Origin: UBA1205 sp045598105
GTDB lineage: Bacteria; Bacteroidota; Bacteroidia; Bacteroidales; WCHB1-69
Assembly (NCBI GenBank): GCA_045598105.1
Contig: JAZLLK010000064.1
Coordinates: forward strand, 1 to 36,969
DNA length: 36,969 nucleotides
Direction of reading: 5' to 3'
The translations under genes and the position numbers were made by a program. The notes beneath the pieces were generated by a model. That model saw only the letters and a program-made list of their open reading frames with translations. It made no database searches and was not told where the DNA came from. This document shows, piece after piece, positions 1 to 8,300 of the stretch (position 1 is the first letter of the stretch; each line of letters starts with the position of its first letter).

Positions 1-76
1 CTGCAAAAAGGACTATTCCTGCCACAAGCAGGATAATCGTTGCCAATATAGGAATTATTTTGTATTTCGTTTTCAT
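1..76 (-). CDS. N-terminal fragment of a membrane or exported protein (cut by window edge)
   Basis: An ATG at 76..74 opens a frame running off the left edge. The 25 visible residues begin MKTKYKIIPILATIILL: a short basic start and then an unbroken hydrophobic stretch, typical of a signal peptide or a first membrane helix. A Bacteroidetes -7 box lies upstream at 217-224. Nothing of the mature protein is visible, so no function can be named. The frame is open throughout and has a plausible promoter, so it is probably a real gene start. A short 14-codon frame ends four bases before it. Confidence 0.55.
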   Translation of the reverse strand, partial: MKTKYKIIPILATIILLVAGIVLFA

Positions 77-216
77 TTGTTTATGTATTAAAAAAAATAA
101 TTGTTTGTGTTTTTATATTTGTCATAACGTCTGCTCCTTTCTTGTTTTTAGAGCCAAGAACTTACTGAAAAAAATGTATTTAACGGTCTCTTGGCATAAC
201 CATATTTTTCAATCCG

Positions 217-224
217 CAAATATA
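217..224 (-). promoter_or_regulatory. -7 promoter box, TATATTTG
   Basis: Read on the minus strand this matches the Bacteroidetes consensus TAnnTTTG. It would start a transcript near 212 leading into the gene cut by the window edge. I see no clear -33 TTTG at the usual spacing. Confidence 0.4.
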
Positions 225-363
225 CAAAAAAATTTTACATAAAACAGATTTACAAGAAAAAAATATTCGTAACACACCCGCATTATATTGTACCCATATT
301 TTTAGACCGCAAAATTAGCAAAAATAAGGATACGTTAAGCTACTTTTTCTTCTTTTGCTAATA

Positions 364-395
364 AAAAAGGTCTGTCATTATAGGCAGACCTTTTT
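364..395 (-). terminator. Rho-independent terminator of the DUF5692-like gene
   Basis: AAAAAGGTCTG (364-374) pairs perfectly with CAGACCTTTTT (385-395) around a 10-base loop. On the minus strand the stem is followed by a T-rich tail. It lies 17 bases after the stop codon of the gene at 412-1461. Confidence 0.85.
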
Positions 396-411
396 AAAGT
401 TATACTTACAA

Positions 412-1461
412 TTATTCTGCTTCCATACGGGCAACAGCGTCTTTGTAGTATTTTTGGTTTACGAATACGTCTTCTTTATAAGGATTGATATGACGTTTTT
501 TAGATTGATATATAATGTAGCTTAGTGCAATAGCATTGGTTATTAAGGCCAATGCACTAATAATGGTCATAGCTGTAGCATCGGCATTGGCGCAGCCGCC
601 TTCTACTATACCATTGAAAGTTCCGTCGGCATAGGTAGTGGGGAGTACAGCCCATGAAAATAGGGATTCTCCGGTAGGAAGGGTTTCCTGAAATAGTGGA
701 AATACCTGAGCAAACATACACCATATGCAAAGGGTGAAAGCACGATTTTGTATCCAACCGCCACGGTTCCAGCACAAGGCAGCAATGGTAGGAGCCAGTA
801 AAAGAGCTACACCACAGTACCAGGTGTGAGTGGGCAGGCAGTTATAAGTATAAGCAAAATTCCATATATCATATACTACTATATATACCCATGTCATATC
901 GGGCCAAAGCATATCTTTGTGGTCTTTGGATGAATATACTGACCACCAGGCAGTCATACAGAATATGTTCAATAGTCCGGCAATGCCGTTCATTACATTA
1001 TGCCAGCCGCCATATAGCCATACATTTTCACTTGATATCCACCAGCAATTCCAGCCTTTAATGGCCGATTCAAAATCGGAGCCTACGGCAATGAGAATGT
1101 TAATGGCTACTATGATAAACGGGAAAGGCTTAAACCAGTGTTTGGCTCCTATGCCCCATTTATATTTTATCATCATAAAACCAATACAGCCTGCCAGTGA
1201 GGCGTAAAGCTTGGCATAGTGAAACCATCCGTTCATGTACATGGTAGTTTGGTTTTCTATGGCCCATTGGGCGCCGCAACCTGCAGCTACTTTAAGTACT
1301 ATAAAATAAGCTGTAAGTGCTACCGGAATGGCAAAAAATGTAATAATGCCACCGGCCTTGGTACGACGGGCAAATTCATTGAAGAGAATTAAACCTACCA
1401 GCACAGCCAGTAGCATTCCCCATTGAGGCAGAGCATTTGCTCCATAAACGTGAAAAAACAT
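412..1461 (-). CDS. DUF5692-like multi-pass membrane protein
   Basis: This 349-residue protein has about nine or ten hydrophobic segments and is rich in Trp and Cys, for example GWNCWWISSENVW near residue 140 and the repeated WY/WN pairs after it. From memory it resembles the DUF5692 family of bacterial membrane proteins, whose function is unknown; that assignment is recognition rather than a search result. The Trp- and Cys-rich motifs sit mostly in the first half, between hydrophobic segments. It appears to be a single-gene unit: it has its own -7 box at 1559-1566 and its own terminator at 364-395. The ATG at 1461..1459 follows an A-rich stretch, the usual Bacteroidetes start context. The end is charged (KKRHINPYKEDVF) and presumably cytoplasmic. 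Substrate and role are unknown. Confidence 0.75.
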   Translation of the reverse strand: MFFHVYGANALPQWGMLLAVLVGLILFNEFARRTKAGGIITFFAIPVALTAYFIVLKVAAGCGAQWAIENQTTMYMNGWFHYAKLYASLAGCIGFMMIKYKWGIGAKHWFKPFPFIIVAINILIAVGSDFESAIKGWNCWWISSENVWLYGGWHNVMNGIAGLLNIFCMTAWWSVYSSKDHKDMLWPDMTWVYIVVYDIWNFAYTYNCLPTHTWYCGVALLLAPTIAALCWNRGGWIQNRAFTLCIWCMFAQVFPLFQETLPTGESLFSWAVLPTTYADGTFNGIVEGGCANADATAMTIISALALITNAIALSYIIYQSKKRHINPYKEDVFVNQKYYKDAVARMEAE

Positions 1462-1558
1462 AATTTTTTTTGTTTTTAGTTATAAGGGCTTTTATTTGTT
1501 CGTAATTAACCATATATACGTATAAAACCCCATATAAAATACATATAACGGATACATG

Positions 1559-1566
1559 CAAAATTA
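1559..1566 (-). promoter_or_regulatory. -7 promoter box, TAATTTTG
   Basis: This is a TAnnTTTG match on the minus strand, about 95 bases before the DUF5692-like start codon and after the end of the MATE gene. No good -33 element is visible. Confidence 0.35.
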
Positions 1567-1607
1567 TACAAAATTTTAATACCGGCAGGTATGTAAATTT
1601 GTTTTTT

Positions 1608-3032
1608 TTATTCTTCCTCTATAGAAGAAGGGCCGGCTTCTTTACGTTTTATAACAGGAGGAATGTAATCAGGACTGAATATTTTCCATTGAGTAGCCAA
1701 TAATACGGCCGATAGAGCCGCTCCCAGTACATCACATATGGTACAGCTGAAGAATACGCCCGTAAGGCCGCTCCATCCTATATGCGTGAATATGGATGGT
1801 ACTATGTACATCATGGGAATGAGAAATATTACCTGACGTGACAAGCTGGTAACTATGGCTATCCAGGGCTTATCTATGGATTGGAAAAACTGTGAATTGG
1901 TAATAGTGAATCCTATTAAAGGAGCCAGCATGAGTAAAAGCCGCATGGCAGGAATGCTCAATTCTATCAGTTGAGAATCTTTGGTAAAGGCCATAATAAT
2001 GTATTTGGGGAAAACCAATGCCATAAATGACCCTATAACGCCTACTATGATATCACATTTCATGGCAAGCATATATACTTCTTTGAGCCGGCGAGTATTG
2101 CCTGCACCATAATTGTAGCCGGCTATAGGCTGCATGCCCTGGCATATACCCAGCATAAACATTAGCACCAGCGGTGCAAAAGAATTTACTATACCATTGG
2201 CTCCTACAGCCATGTCACCGCCATAGCGTACCAATTGAATGTTCAGTAGTGCCACCACGGCCGAACCGGCCAAATTCATGGAAAACGGACTGATACCTAT
2301 AGCCAATATATTGCGAAATATATAAAAACGGGGCTTCCAACAATGGCGTTTAAAACGTATAAAAGAGGAAGGCTGTAAAAAATGAATAACAGCTAAAAGG
2401 GAAGAAGCAGTCATGGAAATAGTAGTGGCCCATGCCGCTCCGGCTATACCAAAATGGAGCACAAATATGAATATAAAGTCCAATATTATATTAAGCAGAG
2501 CTCCGCTTATCATTATCCACATGGATTTATTGGCGTATCCCGATGAACGTATAAGACCGGAAAGATTGAAGGTGAGCGTGGTAAAAAACATACCCGGCAG
2601 TACTATAAGCATATAGGTACGGGCGTAACTGATGGTATGGACCGATGCGCCAAACATGCTTAATATGTTATCCATGAAAATATACCCTGCCGACACGAAC
2701 AAAGCACCAAAGAAAAATGTGAGTAACATGCTGTTTCCCAGTATGTTTTCAGCCCATTTTATGTCTCTTCGGCCCAGTACTATACTCATACGGGCTGATG
2801 CACCGGCACCTACCAGTGAGCCAAAAGCATGTATTACATTCATAATAGGTAGGGTTATGGCTAAGCCCGCTATGGCTAAAGCCCCTACACACTGACCTAA
2901 AAATACGCGGTCCACTATATTATATATGGAAGCTATAATTTGTGTAACTACCGCAGGCATGGCATATTGCCATAAAAGTTTAGGTATGCTTTTGGTGCCA
3001 AATTCTTCGGTGTTGTCTATGGTTGTTTCCAA
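1608..3032 (-). CDS. MATE family multidrug/drug-sodium antiporter
   Basis: This 474-residue membrane protein has the twelve-helix MATE pattern in two related halves. The first half opens with PKLLWQYAMPAVVTQIIASIYNIVDRVFLG, typical of MepA-like MATE exporters (positions 17-46); the second starts near ILAIGISPFSMNLAGSA. Such proteins expel cationic drugs or metabolites using a sodium or proton gradient across the inner membrane. The frame starts with TTG at 3032..3030; an in-frame TGA lies just upstream (3053..3051) and the next ATG is at residue 25 inside the first helix, so TTG is the best start. It is preceded by an unusual structured leader (3047-3254). The C-terminal tail is charged and soluble. 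No partner or regulator gene is adjacent, so the substrate cannot be inferred. Confidence 0.9.
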   Translation of the reverse strand: METTIDNTEEFGTKSIPKLLWQYAMPAVVTQIIASIYNIVDRVFLGQCVGALAIAGLAITLPIMNVIHAFGSLVGAGASARMSIVLGRRDIKWAENILGNSMLLTFFFGALFVSAGYIFMDNILSMFGASVHTISYARTYMLIVLPGMFFTTLTFNLSGLIRSSGYANKSMWIMISGALLNIILDFIFIFVLHFGIAGAAWATTISMTASSLLAVIHFLQPSSFIRFKRHCWKPRFYIFRNILAIGISPFSMNLAGSAVVALLNIQLVRYGGDMAVGANGIVNSFAPLVLMFMLGICQGMQPIAGYNYGAGNTRRLKEVYMLAMKCDIIVGVIGSFMALVFPKYIIMAFTKDSQLIELSIPAMRLLLMLAPLIGFTITNSQFFQSIDKPWIAIVTSLSRQVIFLIPMMYIVPSIFTHIGWSGLTGVFFSCTICDVLGAALSAVLLATQWKIFSPDYIPPVIKRKEAGPSSIEEE

Positions 3033-3046
3033 TGTAATGTAATTTT

Positions 3047-3114
3047 GATATCAAAAAGAAGAAAACGATAGTTTTGTAACAAATATTGTGTAGCAGATAT
3101 CAAAAAGAAGAAAA
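3047..3114 (-). repeat. Two copies of a 19-bp direct repeat in the MATE leader
   Basis: gatatcaaaaagaagaaaa occurs at 3047-3065 and again exactly at 3096-3114, 49 bases apart. On the coding strand each copy reads TTTTCTTCTTTTTGATATC, and each follows a possible hairpin. The second copy ends 15 bases before the TTG start codon. Confidence 0.8.
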
Positions 3115-3117
3115 AAA

Positions 3118-3215
3118 GAGAGATTCACTCAACTTGATAGTGAAATAAGCGGAATATGTGGGGATATAAATGTTAAAAGCAGTAGGTTTATAATATTCAT
3201 TTTCGTGAATCTCTC
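3118..3215 (-). promoter_or_regulatory. Candidate attenuator/terminator in the MATE leader
   Basis: GAGAGATTCAC (minus strand, 3215..3205) is perfectly complementary to GTGAATCTCTC (3128..3118), which is followed at once by seven T and further T/C-rich sequence. This has the form of an intrinsic terminator with a 76-base loop. An internal hairpin TTCACT/AGTGAA (3144..3124) uses the same GTGAA bases, so the two folds exclude each other. It lies between a predicted promoter and the gene, as expected for transcription attenuation, but it could also simply end transcripts from the upstream gene. Confidence 0.45.
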
Positions 3216-3246
3216 ATAAGATAGATATGTAGTGGGAATTACGATG

Positions 3247-3254
3247 CAAAGATA
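3247..3254 (-). promoter_or_regulatory. -7 promoter box, TATCTTTG, for the MATE gene
   Basis: This is a good TAnnTTTG match on the minus strand. A start near 3242 would give a leader of about 210 bases that includes the inverted repeats. The -33 region is A-rich without a clear TTTG. Confidence 0.5.
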
Positions 3255-3386
3255 CACCATAAATTTTCAATAAAAACGAAAAAACGAATAAAAAGTTTTT
3301 TACAAAAATTGTTGGTAAATTTTTGAATATCATTATATTTTTGGTATGATATTTGTGGCTTATATAAGTAAGAGAGTTTTGTATTA

Positions 3387-5312
3387 TTATTGCGGGTTAG
3401 CGGTTATCATATTGTGTATCATACGATAATTATATGATTGTATTACGGCTTGCAGGTATAATAAGGCGCTATCCTGTATGGTTTGTGTGCTATATTGGTT
3501 TACCATGTTGTGGCTAAGAGAGCTGTCGGAGGGGGTATAGTATAGTCCGGTAACCTGTTCTCCATTATATTGAAGCAGATATTGGCGGTAAAATATTTGA
3601 TAATTTCCTAATAAATAGTTAAAAGCCATGGCCGGTATGGAGCGATGAAATATATTTTGTCCATAGCAGAGCAGGGGTTGTTGTATATTCATGTAGGCAA
3701 AAAGTGAAGGCATAATATCGGTTTGCTGTACATAATCATGGTTATAGAAGGCGGTATCAGCCATAGGGTGATAGAATATAACAGGTATAAGGTAGGCAGT
3801 ATAGGTGTTATTATTGGGCCTATAACTACCCTGATAGGCATGGTCGCCGGTAATAACGAACAGGGTATGTTTATACCATGAGGTATGCTCTATAGCGTGA
3901 AAGAATTCACTTAAAGCTTTATCGGTATATGCGCTTACCTTGTGCATGGGGTGAGTACCTTGCGGGTAGGGGTAGTTTCCGGCATCGTTAGGTAATGTAA
4001 AAGGATGATGCGAGCTTAAGGTGAGTACCGATGCAAAAAATGGTTGGCTTAAAGTATCCAGTACCTGTGCCATATAATTTAAGTAGGAGCGGTCGCTTAT
4101 GCCCCAGTTGCCGTCATAGTCATGGGCATCAGGGTATTGGTCCATGCCAAAATATTGCTTAAAACCTATGGATTTACAATAGCTTTCAAAATTTAAGCTG
4201 CCATTTTTGGCTCCGTGAAAAAAGCAGGTATTGTATCCGTTTTGGGCCAATACTTCTATAGGGCTTATTATGGTATTGGTAGCATAGGGTGATTCCATAT
4301 AAGATGATTCCATTAGGGTAGGGTATCCGCACAATATGGCGGGTATGCCTTCCATGGTACGGCGGCCGTTAGCTATACCATTATAAACCCATGCTTTGCG
4401 GGCAAGGCTATCGGTAAAAGGGCAGTAGGACGGGTAATCGGGTTGTGAAGGATGATAATACTGAAGTAATTCTTGTGACAGGCCTTCCCACACAATGAAT
4501 ATTACATTATTTACCTTAGGGGTGAAAATATCACATTCATAGCGGGTGTGTATGGGTGAAAATAGCAGTTCGGCCTGTTGTAATGAATTAAAATAATTCG
4601 GTTCTTTTAGTCCGGTTTGTCCTATGGTGGTAATAAGGGTAAGAGGGGTATTAAGTACAAGTGGGGTATATTGTGCGGAGGCATATTTTCCGGCATGAAC
4701 AGGGGAGAGAGGACGAAGTTGCCATCCGCCTCTCATGCAGCTGAAAACCGTAAATATGGTTAATATGTATAATAAGCTGTTACCACATAAATTTTTAAGA
4801 TTGAGTTGATGAGAAATATGTAGTTTTGTATGGGGTAATTTACACATATATATCAGGCTTATGGTAAGAGCTATCCATAGTAGTACCAAATACCAAAATT
4901 GTGTTAAAAAAAGGGGTAATAGTGCGTGAAAATCAAAGTTGGCGTGGCCCAAATATGAAAACACGTCAAAGGTGAGTCGTTTGGAAACGTAAGGAAAATA
5001 GGCTATATCTATACATTGAAGCATGTATCCCAAGCTATTGGTTATTACAAAGCAGGTGTTACATATCAGTTGATATATGTTGCGGTAAGTTATAGGCATA
5101 GGAAGTAGTACGGCTATACACCATATTATATTCAGGTAAGCTATGGCCGCAAGGTCGAACCTTATGCCGGCAATAAAGTAAGCGGCATGTATATGAGGAA
5201 AACAGGAGGTATTGCAGACATAGAATATGCCTCTTAGCAGTGAATATACAGCTGTTAATATGGTTATTTTAAGTAGTACCGGTCCTATTTTTTCCTTTAG
5301 GTAGGTTTTCAT
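3387..5312 (-). CDS. LTA-synthase-like sulfatase-fold membrane enzyme
   Basis: This is a 641-residue inner-membrane protein with about five N-terminal helices (residues 10-200) and then a periplasmic sulfatase/alkaline-phosphatase-fold domain. Family motifs are visible: metal-binding Glu in VIFIVWEGLS (about 276), likely Thr nucleophile in GRRTMEG (about 319), HGAKNGSLNFESY, WGISDRSYL, LSSHHPF and the metal site VITGDHA. Relatives transfer phosphoglycerol or phosphoethanolamine onto polymers, glycans or lipids; the acceptor here is unknown and, in a Gram-negative, is unlikely to be true lipoteichoic acid. I chose the ATG at 5312..5310: it sits five bases after the stop of the macroglobulin gene, whereas a longer frame from 5378 would overlap that gene by 61 bases. 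The spacing suggests co-transcription with the macroglobulin. Confidence 0.85.
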   Translation of the reverse strand: MKTYLKEKIGPVLLKITILTAVYSLLRGIFYVCNTSCFPHIHAAYFIAGIRFDLAAIAYLNIIWCIAVLLPMPITYRNIYQLICNTCFVITNSLGYMLQCIDIAYFPYVSKRLTFDVFSYLGHANFDFHALLPLFLTQFWYLVLLWIALTISLIYMCKLPHTKLHISHQLNLKNLCGNSLLYILTIFTVFSCMRGGWQLRPLSPVHAGKYASAQYTPLVLNTPLTLITTIGQTGLKEPNYFNSLQQAELLFSPIHTRYECDIFTPKVNNVIFIVWEGLSQELLQYYHPSQPDYPSYCPFTDSLARKAWVYNGIANGRRTMEGIPAILCGYPTLMESSYMESPYATNTIISPIEVLAQNGYNTCFFHGAKNGSLNFESYCKSIGFKQYFGMDQYPDAHDYDGNWGISDRSYLNYMAQVLDTLSQPFFASVLTLSSHHPFTLPNDAGNYPYPQGTHPMHKVSAYTDKALSEFFHAIEHTSWYKHTLFVITGDHAYQGSYRPNNNTYTAYLIPVIFYHPMADTAFYNHDYVQQTDIMPSLFAYMNIQQPLLCYGQNIFHRSIPAMAFNYLLGNYQIFYRQYLLQYNGEQVTGLYYTPSDSSLSHNMVNQYSTQTIQDSALLYLQAVIQSYNYRMIHNMITANPQ

Positions 5313-5317
5313 ATACG

Positions 5318-8300
5318 TTATTCTATATTTATTCTTATGCCATTGCTGTGGGAGGTGAATTCGGGAGCATACATGCATTCAATGGTGGTAATACCATTGG
5401 AAAAAGTTCCTTTTTGTACTGCTGTAAGGGTGTATTCAAATACGTAAGTACCTTTGGGCAAATATTCTATAAAGAAATTGGTGGAAGCATCGCGGGTAGA
5501 TTGGTAATATATAAGTCCGTTTTGGTATTTATATCCTGATAATACATCTACGGGTTCCAGTGCTGACGCTCTCATATCTTTTAGGTGCAGGTATTGCATG
5601 TCGCGGTCACTTTGTATTACTACTCTCACTCTCAGTTTATCACCTACGTGTAAGGTGTTATTATCGTTTAGGGGTTGTAGTATTTCACCTTTATTATTGT
5701 AATTTACTATATATATTTGCTTGGTAATAGCCAAGGGGGTTTTGGCATAGGTTATTTTGTCCATATTTTCAAAGTATTGCCAATATGCGGCACCCCAAGA
5801 GCTGCCATCTCCCTGTTTTTGCAAGGTAATGGTAGCCTGGTTGGCAGTAATATCGGGTTGGTTCCATGTAAGTTTAAAGTAGCCGGTGCCGGCTTGAGCC
5901 TGTTGCAGGGTATCGGTATGTATGTTTTCATTGCCAATGGAAATAAGGGTGCTACCATTTTGCGTAAGCAAATTATCACCTTGCATAAGCAGTGCATAGC
6001 AGGCTTCAGCGGTAGAGCGGGTGGTGGACCAATGTTGGGTTTGTTTTTGTTTGAGCAGCCATAGCTGCATTTTGCTTACACTTTCGTGGTCATGTAATAT
6101 GGTTTCAAATGCTTCTATCATTATGGCCTGACGTTCTATAGGTGCTTCATACCAGTTCCAGCCATAGCCTTCTTTTCTCCACCACATACCCATTTCGTCG
6201 GAATATTGTGCTTTGGAGCGTATGGAAGTCATTATTTTTTTGGCGTCAGCCAATATATTGTTTCTGTATAGGCTTAAGGCTATAATGGTTTGACCATATA
6301 AATTGAGTTGGTTACCATATTTTTTGGCCTGATTGAGACAATATTGGTAAGATATATTATAGGCGGAAGATATAGGACAGGAGTGTATGAAATAGCTTCT
6401 TGCGTATAAATAATGTATTACGGTATATGATAAATTATTTCTATTCAATTCGTTATGAGTAAGTAAGGTATCATACCATTCTTTTATGTATTTATCCATA
6501 TAGGTAATGGCTTTTTGTATGCATTGGTGACTTATATTGGGGTTAATATTCATGGTTTGCAGATGTCCCAGTCCGCTTATTATGGTACCGGTAATATACA
6601 TGCTGGAGTACTTTCCTCCTTTGAACCATGACCAACCTCCATCGTAGTTTTGGGCATTTTCCAGTTTATTTTTGGCTTTGGTCATGTTTGCATTCATTTT
6701 GGTATCTTGGCATAGGATAGCCAATTTTTGTTTATCAGCTTTTTCGTTTTTGGCATCCAGTAGCCAGGGAGTTTCTTCCAGGGCTATGTTTTTGAGTTCG
6801 GCATTATTTTCCAATGCGGATAGCAGTGCATTGGTGTCAGTGTGTAGCCAGGAGTGTATTATCTGTTTTATATTGGGAGAGGAATTAACAATTTTATTTG
6901 CTATAGCATTGGCATACAGTCTGCTAAATATTTGTTCATTACATTCATAGGGGTATTCCATCAGGTAGGGGAGGCTTTGTAGGGCATACCATGCCGGTGA
7001 AGAGGTGTATTCAAAGGTAAGGCGGTGGTGGGTGAGGGTATTTTGAGCCGATTGCATATTGAGGCAGGCTTGTTGTAACTTATCAAAGGTGTAGGTTTTG
7101 GTTTGGTGCCCGTTTATGTATAGGGGTAGTGTTTCGGTAACGAGCATGCGGTTAGTAAGTACGGGAATATTTTTTTGCTCTCCATCACTATAGTTTAAGC
7201 TATTGGCGCTTACGGTACATGTAATCATGGCAACCTGCTTAGGAATAATCATGGTAAATACAGCGGTGGAGCTATTGCCTTTTTCTGCATAGAACAGGTT
7301 ATTATGGTGTAATATTATGTGGTTAAGTGATTCATTGGTTTCGGCATTTTTTAGTTCCAGTAATACTTGTCCGCTAAGTGGTTCATAGTGTAAGTTTACT
7401 ATTTTTACGGTAAACATTATGGTATCGCCTTCACGGAAGAATCGGGGGTAATTAGGTATTACCATTAGTGGTTTTTGAGTTTGTACATATTGTTCAAAGT
7501 AGCCGTTATAGCCATTGGTAGTATGGGCTATACCCTGTAATTTCCATTTGGTAAGTGATTCCGGCATAAGGGTTGAAAAACTTACTATTCCTTCTTCATT
7601 GGTGTGTAAATGTGGTATAAAGAAGGCGGTTTCTTCAAAGTTTGACCTTATTTCGGTAGTATTTTCCTCATTTTCAATAGAAGCCGATTCTTTTTCGGTA
7701 GAGGTTTCAAATGCTTCTTCTTCTATTGCGTCTTCACATACTAAATCGGTTACAGTATTTTTACCTGCAGCCATAGTGGCGGTAGCATTTTTGGCATACA
7801 TTATTCTATTATACATGTGGCGTTGGGCATATATATTTATATTCCAATGCGGATAAGGGATATAGGTGTAGCTGTTATAGTAAGAAACATAATTTATAAA
7901 AGAGGAGGTGGTATAGTTATTTCTTATATTCCAATACATATTGTGAGTATCGTAGTGTTGGGGTATGTTAAGGGAGAAAGTATTATTGGAGAAGGCATCC
8001 AGAGATGCGTCGTACATATTGCATAGTATTTCGGCTTGTACCGGAATGCCTTTGCTATCTAATATTTGTATGCTCCATTGTTCTTTTTGTCCGGGAAGGA
8101 GCATATTTCTAAATGACAGGTATTTGAACATTAATTTTCTATTCTCTTTTTGTATGCTTACGGTTTTTTCGGTGTTGTAGGCACGGTTATGTTCCGATAC
8201 GCGGGCGCACACATGCCAGGTACCTATTTGTGAAGAGGAGGGAACATAATAAAACGATTTATGGTTTTTATTCAGTTTTACTATTTGGCAGTCTATTATA

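Larger units (their letters stand above)
77..411. other. 335-base intergenic region with terminator and leader
   Basis: No long gene lies here. On the minus strand it holds the terminator of the DUF5692-like gene (364-395), a -7 box at 217-224 (TATATTTG), a second match to the same consensus at 310-317 (TAATTTTG), and a leader of about 135 bases. The leader has a weak 7-bp inverted repeat (GCCAAGA 153-159, TCTTGGC 189-195). It also contains a 14-codon ATG frame (125..81) preceded by a good AAAGGAG Shine-Dalgarno sequence. Confidence 0.6.
3033..3386. other. 354-base intergenic region with structured leader of the MATE gene
   Basis: No protein gene is visible. On the minus strand it holds a -7 box at 3247-3254, an 11-bp inverted repeat (3205-3215 with 3118-3128), a competing 6-bp hairpin (3124-3144), a T-rich run directly after it, and two copies of a 19-bp direct repeat (3047-3065 and 3096-3114). 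The part from 3255 to 3386 is A+T-rich, with no clear terminator for the upstream sulfatase gene. Confidence 0.6.

Noticed and set aside
310..317. TAATTTTG match between the first two genes
   Set aside because: It fits the -7 consensus but would give a leader of more than 220 bases, and a closer match exists at 217-224; chance matches are expected in A+T-rich DNA.
1579..1592. Small ATACC/GGTAT hairpin after the MATE gene
   Set aside because: Five pairs and no T tract; too weak to support a terminator.
5313..5378. N-terminal extension of the LTA-synthase-like gene
   Set aside because: It would overlap the macroglobulin gene by 61 bases and adds residues unlike the family; the ATG at 5312 fits directly after the stop.
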